Part shown: positions 26,296-35,399 of the stretch, piece by piece
How the letters are laid out: each line of letters starts with the position of its first letter
How positions within the stretch are numbered: the stretch's first letter is position 1
Source of the DNA: Aquimixticola soesokkakensis
GTDB taxonomy: Bacteria; Pseudomonadota; Alphaproteobacteria; Rhodobacterales; Rhodobacteraceae
Length of the DNA: 64,000 nt
Assembly: GCF_900172375.1 (NCBI RefSeq)
Contig: NZ_FWFS01000002.1
Location: forward strand, 124,001 to 188,000
Direction of reading: 5' to 3'
Program-made: the position numbers and the translations under genes
The notes under the pieces: model-generated
Told to the model about the DNA's origin: nothing
Database searches by the model: none
The model's input: only the letters and a program-made list of their open reading frames with translations

Positions 26296-27375
26296 ATGGT
26301 ATACAAAGCACCCTTCCCGAAACCGACCCTTGATCCCAATCGTCTGGCGCGTCAGCTTTTGGCCCTCGCGATCGGGGCAATTGGCGGATATCTGTTCTTT
26401 TTGATCCATCTGCCGCTGGCATGGATGCTGGGCGCGATGAGCTTTTGCTTGATTGCCTCGCTTTTGCAGGTGCCGGTCCTAAGCCCCAACCGTATTCGCA
26501 ACCCCATGGCGGGGGTGATCGGGGCGATGCTGGGCACCTCCTTCACGCCGGATTTTTTCAACGGCTTGCTGCATTGGACGGTGCCGCTGTTGTTGCTGAT
26601 CCCCTACCTCGGCATCGCGACCTTCGCGGGCTATGTCTATCTGCACAAACTGGTGGGCTACGACCAGCCGACCTCGTTTTTTTCCGCGACCCCCGGTGGC
26701 TTGGTCGACATGATCATGATGGGCGAGGCGCGCGGCGGTGACGGGCGGATCATCGCCCTGATGCACGGCGCAAGGGTGTTTCTGGTCGTGTTGTTTTTTC
26801 CCGTTATTGTTCAGAGTGTTGCGGGCGTTGACCTTGGGGCTGTGACGCGCAACTGGACCTCGATGGCGGGGGTGGGCGCCTGGGATGTCGTGTGGTTTGT
26901 CCTCACGGTGCTGGTGGGGCAGGTTGCGGGGCACAAACTCGGGCTGCCGGCCTCCCATCTGATGGGGCCGATGCTGATTTCCGCGACGCTGCATTTGACC
27001 CATGTGACGGATTTTACCGTGCCAACGGCCGTCACCTCGGCGGCGCAGCTGGTGCTGGGCACGGCCCTGGGCGCGCGTTTTGCGGGAACATCGACCAAAT
27101 TCATCCTCAAGGCATTGGGCGTCTCGCTTGGCTCGACGGTGATCCTTTTGACGATGACGGTCGGCTTTGGCCTGTTGATCGCGCAGGTAAGCGACATCGC
27201 CATCCCCGAAATCCTGCTCGCCTATTCGCCCGGCGGACTCGCGGAAATGTCGCTTGTGGCCTATGCTGTGGGGGCCTCTGTGCCCTTCGTCTCCGCGATG
27301 CACCTTGCGCGGATCTTTTTGGTGATCGCAGGGGCCATGCCCGCCAAGGCGCTGATCACGCGATTTGTGAAGTAG
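26296..27375 (+). CDS. AbrB-family membrane protein
   Basis: This 359-residue inner-membrane protein has about ten hydrophobic segments arranged as two similar halves, each with a proline/glycine-rich motif (LPLAWMLGAMSFCL near 35, LPASHLMGPMLISA near 220). That is the AbrB duplication domain, often mis-annotated as ammonia monooxygenase. FFSATPGGLVDMIMMGEARGG and its second-half counterpart AYSPGGLAEMSLVAYAVGA strengthen the repeat. Function is unknown; some members affect regulation or transport. The start at 26296 is the best in-frame ATG before the first helix. The gene stands alone between the initiator and ilvD, with no clear operon partner. Confidence 0.8.
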   Translation: MVYKAPFPKPTLDPNRLARQLLALAIGAIGGYLFFLIHLPLAWMLGAMSFCLIASLLQVPVLSPNRIRNPMAGVIGAMLGTSFTPDFFNGLLHWTVPLLLLIPYLGIATFAGYVYLHKLVGYDQPTSFFSATPGGLVDMIMMGEARGGDGRIIALMHGARVFLVVLFFPVIVQSVAGVDLGAVTRNWTSMAGVGAWDVVWFVLTVLVGQVAGHKLGLPASHLMGPMLISATLHLTHVTDFTVPTAVTSAAQLVLGTALGARFAGTSTKFILKALGVSLGSTVILLTMTVGFGLLIAQVSDIAIPEILLAYSPGGLAEMSLVAYAVGASVPFVSAMHLARIFLVIAGAMPAKALITRFVK

Positions 27376-27495
27376 TAAGCCGCGATCCGACCGTGAAAAT
27401 TGCGCAAATCGGCACGCCTGCGCATTGAAATTCCGTGCCAAAGATGGTTTGCACGCTGCAACCAGCGACAACCGCCCGTCAGAATTGGATATCCG

Positions 27496-29334
27496 ATGCC
27501 TTTTTATCGTTCCCGCAGATCCACCCATGGCCGCAACATGGCAGGGGCCCGTGGCCTCTGGCGCGCGACCGGCATGACCGACAGCGATTTCGGCAAGCCG
27601 ATCATCGCGGTGGTCAACTCCTTCACGCAATTCGTTCCCGGCCACGTCCACCTCAAGGATCTGGGCCAGATGGTCGCGCGCGAGATTGAAAAATCCGGTG
27701 GCGTGGCCAAGGAATTCAACACGATTGCCGTGGATGACGGCATCGCCATGGGACACGACGGCATGCTCTATTCGCTGCCCTCGCGCGAAGTCATTGCCGA
27801 TTCCGTGGAATATATGGTCAACGCGCATTGCGCCGATGCGATGGTGTGTATTTCCAACTGCGATAAAATCACCCCCGGCATGATGATGGCGGCGATGCGT
27901 CTGAACATTCCGGTGATCTTCGTGTCCGGCGGACCGATGGAAGCGGGCAAAGTGACCATCGACGATCTGGAGCATTCGCTCGATCTGGTCGATGCGATGG
28001 TGGCCGCTGCCGATGACAACTATAGTGACGAAGAGGTCGATGCGATCGAACGTGCCGCTTGCCCGACCTGCGGGTCCTGTTCGGGGATGTTCACCGCCAA
28101 CTCGATGAACTGTCTGGCCGAGGCATTGGGCCTTGCGCTGCCGGGCAACGGGTCGACGCTGGCGACCCATGCGGATCGCAAACGCCTGTTCCTTGAGGCC
28201 GGTTCGAAAATCGTCGACATCACCAAACGCCACTACGAGGGCGAGGAAAAGGGTCTGTTGCCGCGCGACATCGCGACGTTTGAGGCCTTCGAGAATGCCA
28301 TGTCGCTTGATATTGCGATGGGCGGGTCGACCAACACCGTGTTGCACCTGCTGGCCATTGCCCATGAGGGCGAGGTGCAGTTCAGCATGGATGACATCGA
28401 CCGTCTGAGCCGCAAAGTGCCGGTGCTGTGCAAAGTCGCCCCCGCCAAGGCCGATGTCCACATGGAAGACGTGCACCGCGCGGGCGGCATTTTCGCCATT
28501 CTGGGCGAAATGTATCGCGGCGGCTTTTTGCACGGCGATGTGCCCACGATCCATTCCGACACGATGGCGCAGGCGATTTCCAAATGGGATATCAAAGTGT
28601 CCAACGATCCCGAGGTGGACCAGTTCTACCGCGCGGCGCCCGGTGGTGTGCGCACCACGGAAGCGTTTTCGACCTCGAACCGCTACAAGGAAACCGACAG
28701 CGACCGCCAGAACGGCGTGATCCGCTCGGCAGAACACGCCTTTTCCAAGGATGGCGGTCTGGCCGTGCTCTTTGGGAATGTGGCCGAAGACGGCTGTATC
28801 GTGAAAACCGCCGGCGTCGATGACAGCATCCTGACCTTTACCGGCAAGGCCAAGGTGTTTGAATCCCAGGACGCGTCGGTCAACGCGATCCTGACCAACA
28901 AGGTCGAGGAGGGCGATATCGTCGTCATCCGCTACGAGGGTCCGCGCGGCGGTCCGGGGATGCAGGAAATGCTCTATCCGACGAGCTACCTCAAATCCAA
29001 AGGTCTGGGCAAGAAATGCGCCCTGCTGACGGACGGGCGCTTTTCGGGGGGCACCTCCGGTCTGTCGATCGGCCATGTCTCCCCCGAAGCGGAAGAGGGC
29101 GGTCTGATCGGTCTGGTCGAGACCGGCGACACCATCGAGATCGACATCCCCAACCGCACGATCCACCTCGCCGTGCCCGACAACGAACTGGCGGCGCGGC
29201 GCGAAGCCAAGGGCGATCTGCCCTGGGCGCCGGTGGAAAAACGCGAACGGGCGGTGTCGACCGCGCTCAAAGCCTACGCGATGCTGGCCTCCTCTGCGGC
29301 CAAGGGTGCTGTGCGGATTTTGCCCAAAACCTGA
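27496..29334 (+). CDS. ilvD: Dihydroxy-acid dehydratase IlvD
   Basis: This 612-residue Fe-S enzyme dehydrates dihydroxy-isovalerate and dihydroxy-methylvalerate in valine, isoleucine and leucine synthesis. The N-terminus [20 protein letters not shown] and the segment [15 protein letters not shown] are nearly the same as in the E. coli enzyme. Cluster cysteines are seen in SNCDKITPG and [10 protein letters not shown]. The start at 27496 gives the standard N-terminus. It is a single gene. Being a core biosynthetic gene on a molecule with plasmid-type partition genes, it suggests a chromid if no second copy exists. Confidence 0.97.
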   Translation: MPFYRSRRSTHGRNMAGARGLWRATGMTDSDFGKPIIAVVNSFTQFVPGHVHLKDLGQMVAREIEKSGGVAKEFNTIAVDDGIAMGHDGMLYSLPSREVIADSVEYMVNAHCADAMVCISNCDKITPGMMMAAMRLNIPVIFVSGGPMEAGKVTIDDLEHSLDLVDAMVAAADDNYSDEEVDAIERAACPTCGSCSGMFTANSMNCLAEALGLALPGNGSTLATHADRKRLFLEAGSKIVDITKRHYEGEEKGLLPRDIATFEAFENAMSLDIAMGGSTNTVLHLLAIAHEGEVQFSMDDIDRLSRKVPVLCKVAPAKADVHMEDVHRAGGIFAILGEMYRGGFLHGDVPTIHSDTMAQAISKWDIKVSNDPEVDQFYRAAPGGVRTTEAFSTSNRYKETDSDRQNGVIRSAEHAFSKDGGLAVLFGNVAEDGCIVKTAGVDDSILTFTGKAKVFESQDASVNAILTNKVEEGDIVVIRYEGPRGGPGMQEMLYPTSYLKSKGLGKKCALLTDGRFSGGTSGLSIGHVSPEAEEGGLIGLVETGDTIEIDIPNRTIHLAVPDNELAARREAKGDLPWAPVEKRERAVSTALKAYAMLASSAAKGAVRILPKT

Positions 29335-29348
29335 TCGTTTCCAAACCC

Positions 29349-29373
29349 GCCCTCTGCCCGATTGGCAGGGGGC
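29349..29373 (+). terminator. GC-rich hairpin after ilvD
   Basis: GCCCTCTGCC pairs with GGCAGGGGGC (one wobble) around CGATT, 14 bases after the ilvD stop. No T-tract follows directly, so termination is only suggested. The remaining 205 bases up to opgG hold no gene I can support and probably carry the opg promoter. Confidence 0.4.
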
Positions 29374-29578
29374 GCGGGCGGGGCGGTATCGGGGCGCGGT
29401 TTTTCGACAAGCGCCTGCAATTTAGGCGGAGTTCCCCTGTCATTCTGCACCCGCATTCGCGAAAAACGGCCCAAACTCAACGTCTTCAGCAGAATCTTGT
29501 GGCAGTGCAGCAAAACTCGCCATAATTGGACCAACGTCATGGCACTGTTACACGGGTGAGTCGTGTTGCAGGTGCCGG

Positions 29579-31282
29579 ATGCACGGGAAAATTATAGGTT
29601 CGATGCCTGATACTTCAGTTCTTTTGCGGCCCGCTTGTGGCCGTTTCACTCGTCGTTCTGTCCTGACACTTTTGACAGGCTCCACCGCAGCGCTTGCCTT
29701 TGCGGGGCGCAGCTTTGCGCAGGAAACTGCCCCAGAGGGCCAAACGCCCGCTGCCGCCGATCCTGTTGTCACGCCGCCCGCCGCGCCCGTGGTCGAGGCC
29801 GCGCCCGAGCCACTGCCCTTTGATTTCGACTGGCTGTCGTCGCAGATGCAGGCCAAAGCGGGCCGCGCCTATGTGGCCCCGCCAAAATCGGCGGATGTGA
29901 TTCCCGATCTGGATTACGACGCCTATCGTCTGATCCAGTTCAACCCCGAGGCCGCGCGCTGGCGCGATGAAAAGGCCCTGTTCCAGGTGCATGCCTTTCA
30001 TCCCGGTTGGCTGTACCGCGAGACGGTGAATATCAACGAGGTTGTCGACGGCTTTCAAACGCCGATGACCTTCAGCACCGACGATTTCCTGTATTACAAC
30101 GGCCTCAAGGACCGCGTGCCCGAGCATACCGATTTGCCCGGTGTTGCGGGCTTCCGCTTGAACACGCCGCTCAACCGCGCCGATATGTTCGACGAATTGG
30201 TCGCCTTTGTCGGCGCCTCCTATTTTCGGGCTTTGGGGCGGGGCAACAGCTATGGCCTGTCCGCCCGCGGGCTGGCGATCAACACCGGCCTGTCGGGCGA
30301 GGAAGAATTCCCGCGCTTTTCCGATTTCTGGCTGGTGCGCCCCGCGCAGGGCCAGACCTCGGTCCAGATTTATGCCGCCCTCGACAGCCCCTCGTGTACG
30401 GGGGCCTTCGGCTTTACCATCACGCCGGGCGAAGAAACCGTCATCGATGTCACGTCGCGGCTGTATTTTCGCCGCGATGTCGAACAGCTCGGGGTTGCGG
30501 CGCTGACCTCCATGTTCCTGTTTGACGAAAAGAACCGCGGCGATTTCGACGATTACCGCCCGCAGGTTCACGACAGTTCGGCGCTGATGGTGCAGCGCAG
30601 CGATGGCGATGTCTTGTGGCGGCCGCTCAACAACCCCCAACGCCTCGGCTCGTCCTATTTGAACGAACCCAATATGAAAGCCTTCGGCCTGATCCAGCGC
30701 GACCGCGATTTCGCAGACTATCAGGACGCGGGCGCCCATTATCAGGACCGCCCCTCGGTCTTGATCGAACCCAAGGGCGATTGGGGCACAGGGGCCGTGC
30801 GATTGGTGGAAATTCCTTCCGATCTGGAGGGCAACGACAACATCGTGTCCTTCTGGGTGCCCTCGAACAAACCCAAAGCCGGTGAAATGCGGGCCTATGA
30901 TTACCGCCTGCGCTGGGGCGCTTTGGGCACGGATCGTGACGGGGATCGTGCCTGGATCGTCAACACGTTGGCAGGGCAGGGGGGCACCTCTGGCGTGTCC
31001 GATGTCGATCCCAAATTGCGCAAGTTCGTCATCGATTTTGACGGGGGGCTGATGGCGGGCCTCTCGAGCGCGGCGGCTGAGGATCTGGAGCCGGTGGTGA
31101 CTCTCTCGGGCGGAAAAATTCAGCACATTGCCCTTTCAAAAGTCGATGGCACCACCATGTGGCGTCTGGTGATTGATGTTGACGGACAAAATGAACGTCT
31201 TGTGGAACTTGTGGCCCATGTCGCAGGTTTTGGTCGCAAGTTAACAGAGACCTGGATTTATCAATGGATGCGCAGCTCATGA
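29579..31282 (+). CDS. opgG: Periplasmic glucan biosynthesis protein OpgG/OpgD
   Basis: This 567-residue periplasmic protein of the MdoG family shapes the osmoregulated periplasmic glucan backbone. A twin-arginine leader (FTRRSVLTLLTGSTAALAFA) suggests Tat export, as in OpgD. The mature part begins after a Pro/Ala-rich linker (about residues 45-80). Core family segments are LFQVHAFHPGWLYRETVNIN and YFRALGRGNSYGLSARGLAI near 215. The start is uncertain: ATG 29579 or the in-frame ATG 29603, which would trim eight residues and leave the leader intact. The stop overlaps the next small ORF (ATGA at 31279). It heads the opgG-opgH-opgC operon. Confidence 0.92.
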   Translation: MHGKIIGSMPDTSVLLRPACGRFTRRSVLTLLTGSTAALAFAGRSFAQETAPEGQTPAAADPVVTPPAAPVVEAAPEPLPFDFDWLSSQMQAKAGRAYVAPPKSADVIPDLDYDAYRLIQFNPEAARWRDEKALFQVHAFHPGWLYRETVNINEVVDGFQTPMTFSTDDFLYYNGLKDRVPEHTDLPGVAGFRLNTPLNRADMFDELVAFVGASYFRALGRGNSYGLSARGLAINTGLSGEEEFPRFSDFWLVRPAQGQTSVQIYAALDSPSCTGAFGFTITPGEETVIDVTSRLYFRRDVEQLGVAALTSMFLFDEKNRGDFDDYRPQVHDSSALMVQRSDGDVLWRPLNNPQRLGSSYLNEPNMKAFGLIQRDRDFADYQDAGAHYQDRPSVLIEPKGDWGTGAVRLVEIPSDLEGNDNIVSFWVPSNKPKAGEMRAYDYRLRWGALGTDRDGDRAWIVNTLAGQGGTSGVSDVDPKLRKFVIDFDGGLMAGLSSAAAEDLEPVVTLSGGKIQHIALSKVDGTTMWRLVIDVDGQNERLVELVAHVAGFGRKLTETWIYQWMRSS

Positions 31283-31476
31283 CGCCCAATTCCACGACAC
31301 ATTCCAACGAGGCGCTTGAGGGTATCGCCCGCCAGAACGACGTTCTGGCACGGGGCGCATTGCCCGAGGCCCCGATGGTTATGCAACGGCAAGTTCTTGA
31401 AGGCGCATCGTTTTCGGTGCTCGGCCTGTTGGGGGCGCTGGTTCCTGTTAAGGGCCGGATCGCGCGGGGCCGCTAA
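31279..31476 (+). CDS. Small ORF resembling the N-terminal tail of OpgH
   Basis: This ORF encodes 65 residues if started at the ATGA overlap with opgG (an ATG at 31264 would add five). Its middle, ALPEAPMVMQRQVLEGASF, resembles the N-terminal cytoplasmic stretch of OpgH proteins (of the type LPPEAPLAMPEQSLREGS, recalled from Xanthomonas-type sequences). It is in the same frame as opgH and is separated from the opgH ATG only by its TAA and three bases. So either the OpgH tail has become a separate coupled peptide, or a stop codon has split one gene. The C-terminal part (SVLGLLGALVPVKGRI) is short and hydrophobic. Function is not known. Confidence 0.6.
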   Translation: MTPNSTTHSNEALEGIARQNDVLARGALPEAPMVMQRQVLEGASFSVLGLLGALVPVKGRIARGR

Positions 31477-31479
31477 TCC

Positions 31480-33285
31480 ATGACCCGCAGTGGCGCGTCG
31501 GTGGGCGCATTTTCCGCACGCGCCTTTGCCTTGCTGGTCAGCATCGGCCTTGGGGCCGGGGCGGCGGCGTTGTTTTTGCAGTTCGGTGCGGCGGATGGCT
31601 ATCAGCTTGTGGATGGTCTGCGCGCGGCGCTGGTGTTTATCACCACTTTCTGGCTTGCGTGGGGCGCGATGCAATCGGTCGAGGGGCTGATCTCTGCCAA
31701 GGCCCCGCCTGCGCCGCTCGATACGCCGATCACCACCCGCACGGCCATTTTGATGCCCGTCTACAACGAAGACCCCACCGCCGTTTTCGCGCGCGTGGCG
31801 GCGATGGATGACGCGCTCGAGCGCCACGGGTTGCGCGCGCATTTCGACTTCGCGATTCTGTCGGACACGCAGGATGCAACGGTCGCTGCCGCAGAGGAAC
31901 GCTGGTTCGTGCGGCTGTGGGACGATCGCAAGCAGGACGCGCGGGTGGAAAACGGGCAGGAGCCCCGGTTTTTCTACCGCCGTCGCGCGCGCAACACCGG
32001 GCGCAAAGCGGGCAACATTCAGGACTTCTTCGAGCGCTCCGGCGCGCGCTACGATTTCGCGCTGATTTTGGATGCCGACAGTTTGATGGACGGGGCGACG
32101 ATTGCCGAAATGGTGCGCCGGATGCAGGCAGAGCCGCGCCTTGGCCTGCTGCAAACCCTGCCGCGCATCGTGAACGCACGCTCGCGCTTCGGGCGGGCGA
32201 TGCAATTTGCCGCCGGATTCTACTCGCCGGTGTTTGCCCAGGGCCAAGCGGCGATGCAGGGCGCAACGGGGCCGTTCTGGGGGCACAACGCCCTCGTGCG
32301 TGTGCCGGCTTTTGTCGAGGCCTGCGCATTGCCCGAATTGTCCGGCCCGCCCCCCTTTGGCGGTCACATCCTCAGTCACGACTACGTCGAAGCCGCCCTG
32401 CTTGCACGCGCAGGCTGGGGGGTGCGGGTGGATCCTGACCTGACGGGGTCTTTCGAGGAAGGCCCTGAAAACATGATCGATTTCGCCAAACGCGATCGCC
32501 GCTGGTGTCAGGGCAACCTGCAGCACATCCGCCTTCTGCCCGCACCGGGCCTCAAGGCGTGGTCGCGGTTCGTGTTCTTTCAGGGCATCCTGAGTTACAT
32601 CGCCCCGCTGTTTTGGGTGATGTTTCTGGCCTCGAACCTCTATGCGACAGCGACCGCGCCCGAACCGGATTTCTTTCCCGAACCGTTCCAGCTGTTTCCC
32701 GTTTTCCCCTCCGATCAAACGTCCAAAGCCGTGGGCGTTGCGGTGGGGGTGTTCGGGCTTTTGGTCTTTCCCAAAGTTCTGATCCTGATCGATGCGGCCC
32801 TGCGCGGGCGCGTGGCCGGATTTGGCGGGACATGGAATGCGCTGCGCGGCATGTCGGTGGAACTTGTGACCTCTTCGATCAACGCGCCGATCATGCTGAT
32901 GTGGCAAACGCGCGCCGTTTTACAGGTGCTCTCGGGGCGCGATGGCGGCTGGCCTGCGCAGGTGCGCGGCGACGGATCGCTGACCTTTGCCGACAGTCTT
33001 GCGGCGAGTTGGTGGATCGTGCTCTGGGGGATCGCGGTGATTTTCCTTACCCAGACCTTCGGACCCGATTTGCTGCTTTGGGTGCTGCCCATCGGCATTC
33101 CGCTGGTGATCGCGCCGCTCGTGGTCTGGCTGTCCTCGCAGCGCTCGACCCCGCCGGTGTTCTTGACCCCCGAAGAACGCCATTTGCCGCAGGTGATCCA
33201 GGATCACGAGCGTATTCTGAGCGACTGGACACAGGGCGCCGCCGCGCAGGCCTGCGCCCCGACCAGCGCGCAATTGATTGCATGA
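31480..33285 (+). CDS. opgH: Glucan glucosyltransferase OpgH
   Basis: This 601-residue inner-membrane GT2 enzyme builds the glucan backbone from UDP-glucose. Two helices precede the catalytic domain (about residues 15-65). Catalytic motifs are ILMPVYNEDP, DADSLMDG (the D-x-D type), SHDYVEAALLARAGW and RRWCQGNLQH, which is the Q/R-x-x-R-W-type acceptor motif. Several helices follow. The N-terminus is shorter than in E. coli OpgH (about 850 residues) and the missing tail is resembled by the small ORF just upstream. It overlaps opgC by 8 bases. Confidence 0.93.
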   Translation: MTRSGASVGAFSARAFALLVSIGLGAGAAALFLQFGAADGYQLVDGLRAALVFITTFWLAWGAMQSVEGLISAKAPPAPLDTPITTRTAILMPVYNEDPTAVFARVAAMDDALERHGLRAHFDFAILSDTQDATVAAAEERWFVRLWDDRKQDARVENGQEPRFFYRRRARNTGRKAGNIQDFFERSGARYDFALILDADSLMDGATIAEMVRRMQAEPRLGLLQTLPRIVNARSRFGRAMQFAAGFYSPVFAQGQAAMQGATGPFWGHNALVRVPAFVEACALPELSGPPPFGGHILSHDYVEAALLARAGWGVRVDPDLTGSFEEGPENMIDFAKRDRRWCQGNLQHIRLLPAPGLKAWSRFVFFQGILSYIAPLFWVMFLASNLYATATAPEPDFFPEPFQLFPVFPSDQTSKAVGVAVGVFGLLVFPKVLILIDAALRGRVAGFGGTWNALRGMSVELVTSSINAPIMLMWQTRAVLQVLSGRDGGWPAQVRGDGSLTFADSLAASWWIVLWGIAVIFLTQTFGPDLLLWVLPIGIPLVIAPLVVWLSSQRSTPPVFLTPEERHLPQVIQDHERILSDWTQGAAAQACAPTSAQLIA

Positions 33286-34417
33286 CATGACCAAGACCCC
33301 GCTTGTTTCCCGCCGCGATCCGCGGCTTGATTTCTTTCGCGGCCTCGCGCTGGTGATGATTTTCATCAACCATGTGCCGGGCAACCCGCTGGAAGTGCTG
33401 ACCAACCGCAACTTCGGATTTTCGGATGCGGCCGAAGGCTTTGTGTTCATGTCGGGCATGGCGGCGGGGCTGGCCTATCCGGGGGCCTTTGCAACCCTGC
33501 CTTTGTGGCGCGCCGTGGCGAAATGCTGGGGGCGGGCATGGACGCTGTATTCGGTGCATCTGGTGATCACGGCGATCTGCCTTGCGATCATGTTGGCGGC
33601 GGCGCTGTGGTTTGATGCGCCGAAAATGTGGACGATCAACAACGTCGGCCCCTGGATGCGCGCGCCGGTGCAATCGACAATCGGCATCGCGACCTTGGGC
33701 CACCAGTTCGGCTATCTCAACATCCTGCCGATGTATGCCGCCCTGTTGATCCTTGCGCCGCTGATGATCCTCATCGCGCGCAAATCCTTGCCGGTGATGC
33801 TGGGCCTGTCCTTTGTGCTTTGGGTCTGTGCGGGGGAATTTCGGCTGAATTTACCGGCCTATCCCAATCCCGGCGGGTGGTTTTTCAATCCCTTCGCGTG
33901 GCAGTTTCTCTTCGCCATCGGCCTTGCCAGCGGCATGTGCCTCAAGGAGGGGCGGCGTCTTGTGCCCCTGCGGGCCTGGGCCGTCTGGGGCGCGCTTGCG
34001 TTGCTTGTGTTTTGCGCTTTGTGGGTGCAGGTCGGGGCGATTGCGACCCTCGGGCGGGGCGGCTTGCGCTGGCTTGGTGACCTCGGTGCGCCGTTCTATC
34101 TGGTGAATTTCGACAAGACCTTCCTCGCGGCACCGCGGCTTTTGCATATCCTTTTGCTGGTTTACTTCCTGTCGAGCCAGCCGTGGGTGACACGGCTGTC
34201 GGCCAGCAGATGGGTCGCGCCCGTCAGTCTGATGGGGCGGTTCGGATTGCCGGTTTTTGCCCTTGGCACGGTGCTGTCGATTCTGGGGCAGTCGTGGAAA
34301 GCGGCACTGGTCAACGACACTTGGGTGTTTGATACCAGCTATGTTTTCGCGGGGTTGATTGTGCAAATGGGATTTGCGCGGATAAAATGGCAGCTTTCTC
34401 AACCTGTTAGCCGCTGA
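33278..34417 (+). CDS. opgC: OpgC protein (glucan substituent transferase)
   Basis: This 379-residue membrane protein of the OpgC family has about ten helices and the acyltransferase-like start RRDPRLDFFRGLALVMIFINHVPGNP. In Rhodobacter the homologous OpgC adds succinyl groups to periplasmic glucans. FGFSDAAEGFVFMSGMAAG near residue 50 is a family hallmark. The start overlaps opgH by 8 bases; the in-frame ATG at 33287 is an alternative and lies just past the opgH stop. It is the last gene of the operon; only 53 bases separate it from the next gene. Confidence 0.9.
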   Translation: MHDMTKTPLVSRRDPRLDFFRGLALVMIFINHVPGNPLEVLTNRNFGFSDAAEGFVFMSGMAAGLAYPGAFATLPLWRAVAKCWGRAWTLYSVHLVITAICLAIMLAAALWFDAPKMWTINNVGPWMRAPVQSTIGIATLGHQFGYLNILPMYAALLILAPLMILIARKSLPVMLGLSFVLWVCAGEFRLNLPAYPNPGGWFFNPFAWQFLFAIGLASGMCLKEGRRLVPLRAWAVWGALALLVFCALWVQVGAIATLGRGGLRWLGDLGAPFYLVNFDKTFLAAPRLLHILLLVYFLSSQPWVTRLSASRWVAPVSLMGRFGLPVFALGTVLSILGQSWKAALVNDTWVFDTSYVFAGLIVQMGFARIKWQLSQPVSR

Positions 34418-34470
34418 CTTGCGCTGGGGGCGCAATTGCGCCTAGCGTTGCGGCAAAACAGGGGGACCCG

Positions 34471-35265
34471 ATGACGACACCGGACAGCATTGCCGCGCTT
34501 CACGCGCGCATCCATGATCTTGGCCCGGATTTGCCCGAGCGGATGCTGCAATGCGCCAATTACATGCTTGCGGCGGGGGACCGTCTGGCGGTGACCACAA
34601 CGGCCGAATTTGCCGCCGCCGCCAATGTGCAGCCTTCCGCTGTCATCCGCTTTTGCAAGATGCTGGGGTTTTCGGGCTATTCCGAGGTGCAGCGCCTGTA
34701 TCGCGCGGGGTTCGAACCCCAGCGGCCCGCCTATTCCGAACGTCTGGGCGCGCTCAAAGAGGGCGGTGGATCGATCCACACCGAATTGACCCATGCAGCG
34801 ATCCAGTCGCTCGAGGGCGCGCTGGATGCGCTTGATCCTGCGCAGCTCGAACGGGCGGTCGGGGTGCTGGCCAAGGCGCGGGTGATTCACGTCATGGGCA
34901 TGCGCCGGGCTTTTGCGGTGGCCGCCCATATGACCTATTTGTTCGAGAAACTCGGGGTGCCGGTGGTGTTGCACGACCGCGTTGCCGCGCTTGACGCGGG
35001 GGGGGCGATTGTGGCGGGCGATGCGTTGATCGCCATCAGTTTCGCCCCCTTCTCCAACGAGACGCTGGACGGCGCGCAGGCGGCGCTGGATCGCGCGATT
35101 CCGGTTGTTTTGTTCACCGATACGCGGCTGACCCCCTTGGGGGCAAAGGCCGAAGCGGTGCTCTGCGTGCCCGAACAGGAAGTGCGCCAGTTTCGCGGTC
35201 TCAGCGCCGCGCTGACACTGGCCATGACGCTGGCGTTAAGCGTCGGCGCCGCGCGCGTGGACTAA
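34471..35265 (+). CDS. MurR/RpiR-family regulator of the inositol genes
   Basis: This 264-residue regulator has an N-terminal RpiR helix-turn-helix (AEFAAAANVQPSAVIRFCKML, about residues 46-66). A sugar-phosphate-binding SIS domain follows (RVIHVMGMRRAFAVAAHM, about 131-148, to VPVVLFTDTRLTPLG). It lies directly upstream of iolC, iolD and iolB in the same direction, with a 134-base AT-rich promoter region between. In rhizobia a regulator of this family (IolR) represses iol genes and responds to an inositol breakdown intermediate; the same is inferred here. The C-terminus is Ala/Leu-rich without further motif. The start follows a GGGGGA ribosome site. Confidence 0.85.
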   Translation: MTTPDSIAALHARIHDLGPDLPERMLQCANYMLAAGDRLAVTTTAEFAAAANVQPSAVIRFCKMLGFSGYSEVQRLYRAGFEPQRPAYSERLGALKEGGGSIHTELTHAAIQSLEGALDALDPAQLERAVGVLAKARVIHVMGMRRAFAVAAHMTYLFEKLGVPVVLHDRVAALDAGGAIVAGDALIAISFAPFSNETLDGAQAALDRAIPVVLFTDTRLTPLGAKAEAVLCVPEQEVRQFRGLSAALTLAMTLALSVGAARVD

Positions 35266-35310
35266 GGTGCTGACTTTGCGTAGAATAAAAAAATTGCCAA
35301 ATTAATTTTT

Positions 35311-35323
35311 GGAATATACATTC
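35311..35323. promoter_or_regulatory. Candidate IolR-type operator, GGAA-N6-TTC
   Basis: GGAATATACATTC fits the GGAA-N6-TTCC consensus described for IolR in Sinorhizobium except for the last base (T). It lies in an unusually AT-rich stretch (35282-35325) before iolC, the expected promoter. The rest of the gap (35266-35399) shows only the parS-like variant at 35351-35364. Confidence 0.5.
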
Positions 35324-35350
35324 TACCTCAAGGGATGGAGCCCCGGATCG

Positions 35351-35364
35351 GTCCCCGTGGGGAC
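35351..35364. repeat. Imperfect parS-like copy (GTCCCCGTGGGGAC)
   Basis: It differs from the perfect palindrome by one central base and lies in the leader between the promoter and iolC, more than 10 kb from parAB. It could be a weak outlying ParB site or chance. Confidence 0.35.
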
Positions 35365-35399
35365 AGGGCAGGGCGGCACGTGAGAGAGGTACGCGCGAC

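Noticed and set aside
26479-29166. An 895-codon minus-strand frame opposite the AbrB-type gene and ilvD
   Set aside because: It covers two unrelated plus-strand genes and their gap, and the translation is His/Gly/Asp-rich without a domain. It is a shadow of GC-rich coding sequence.
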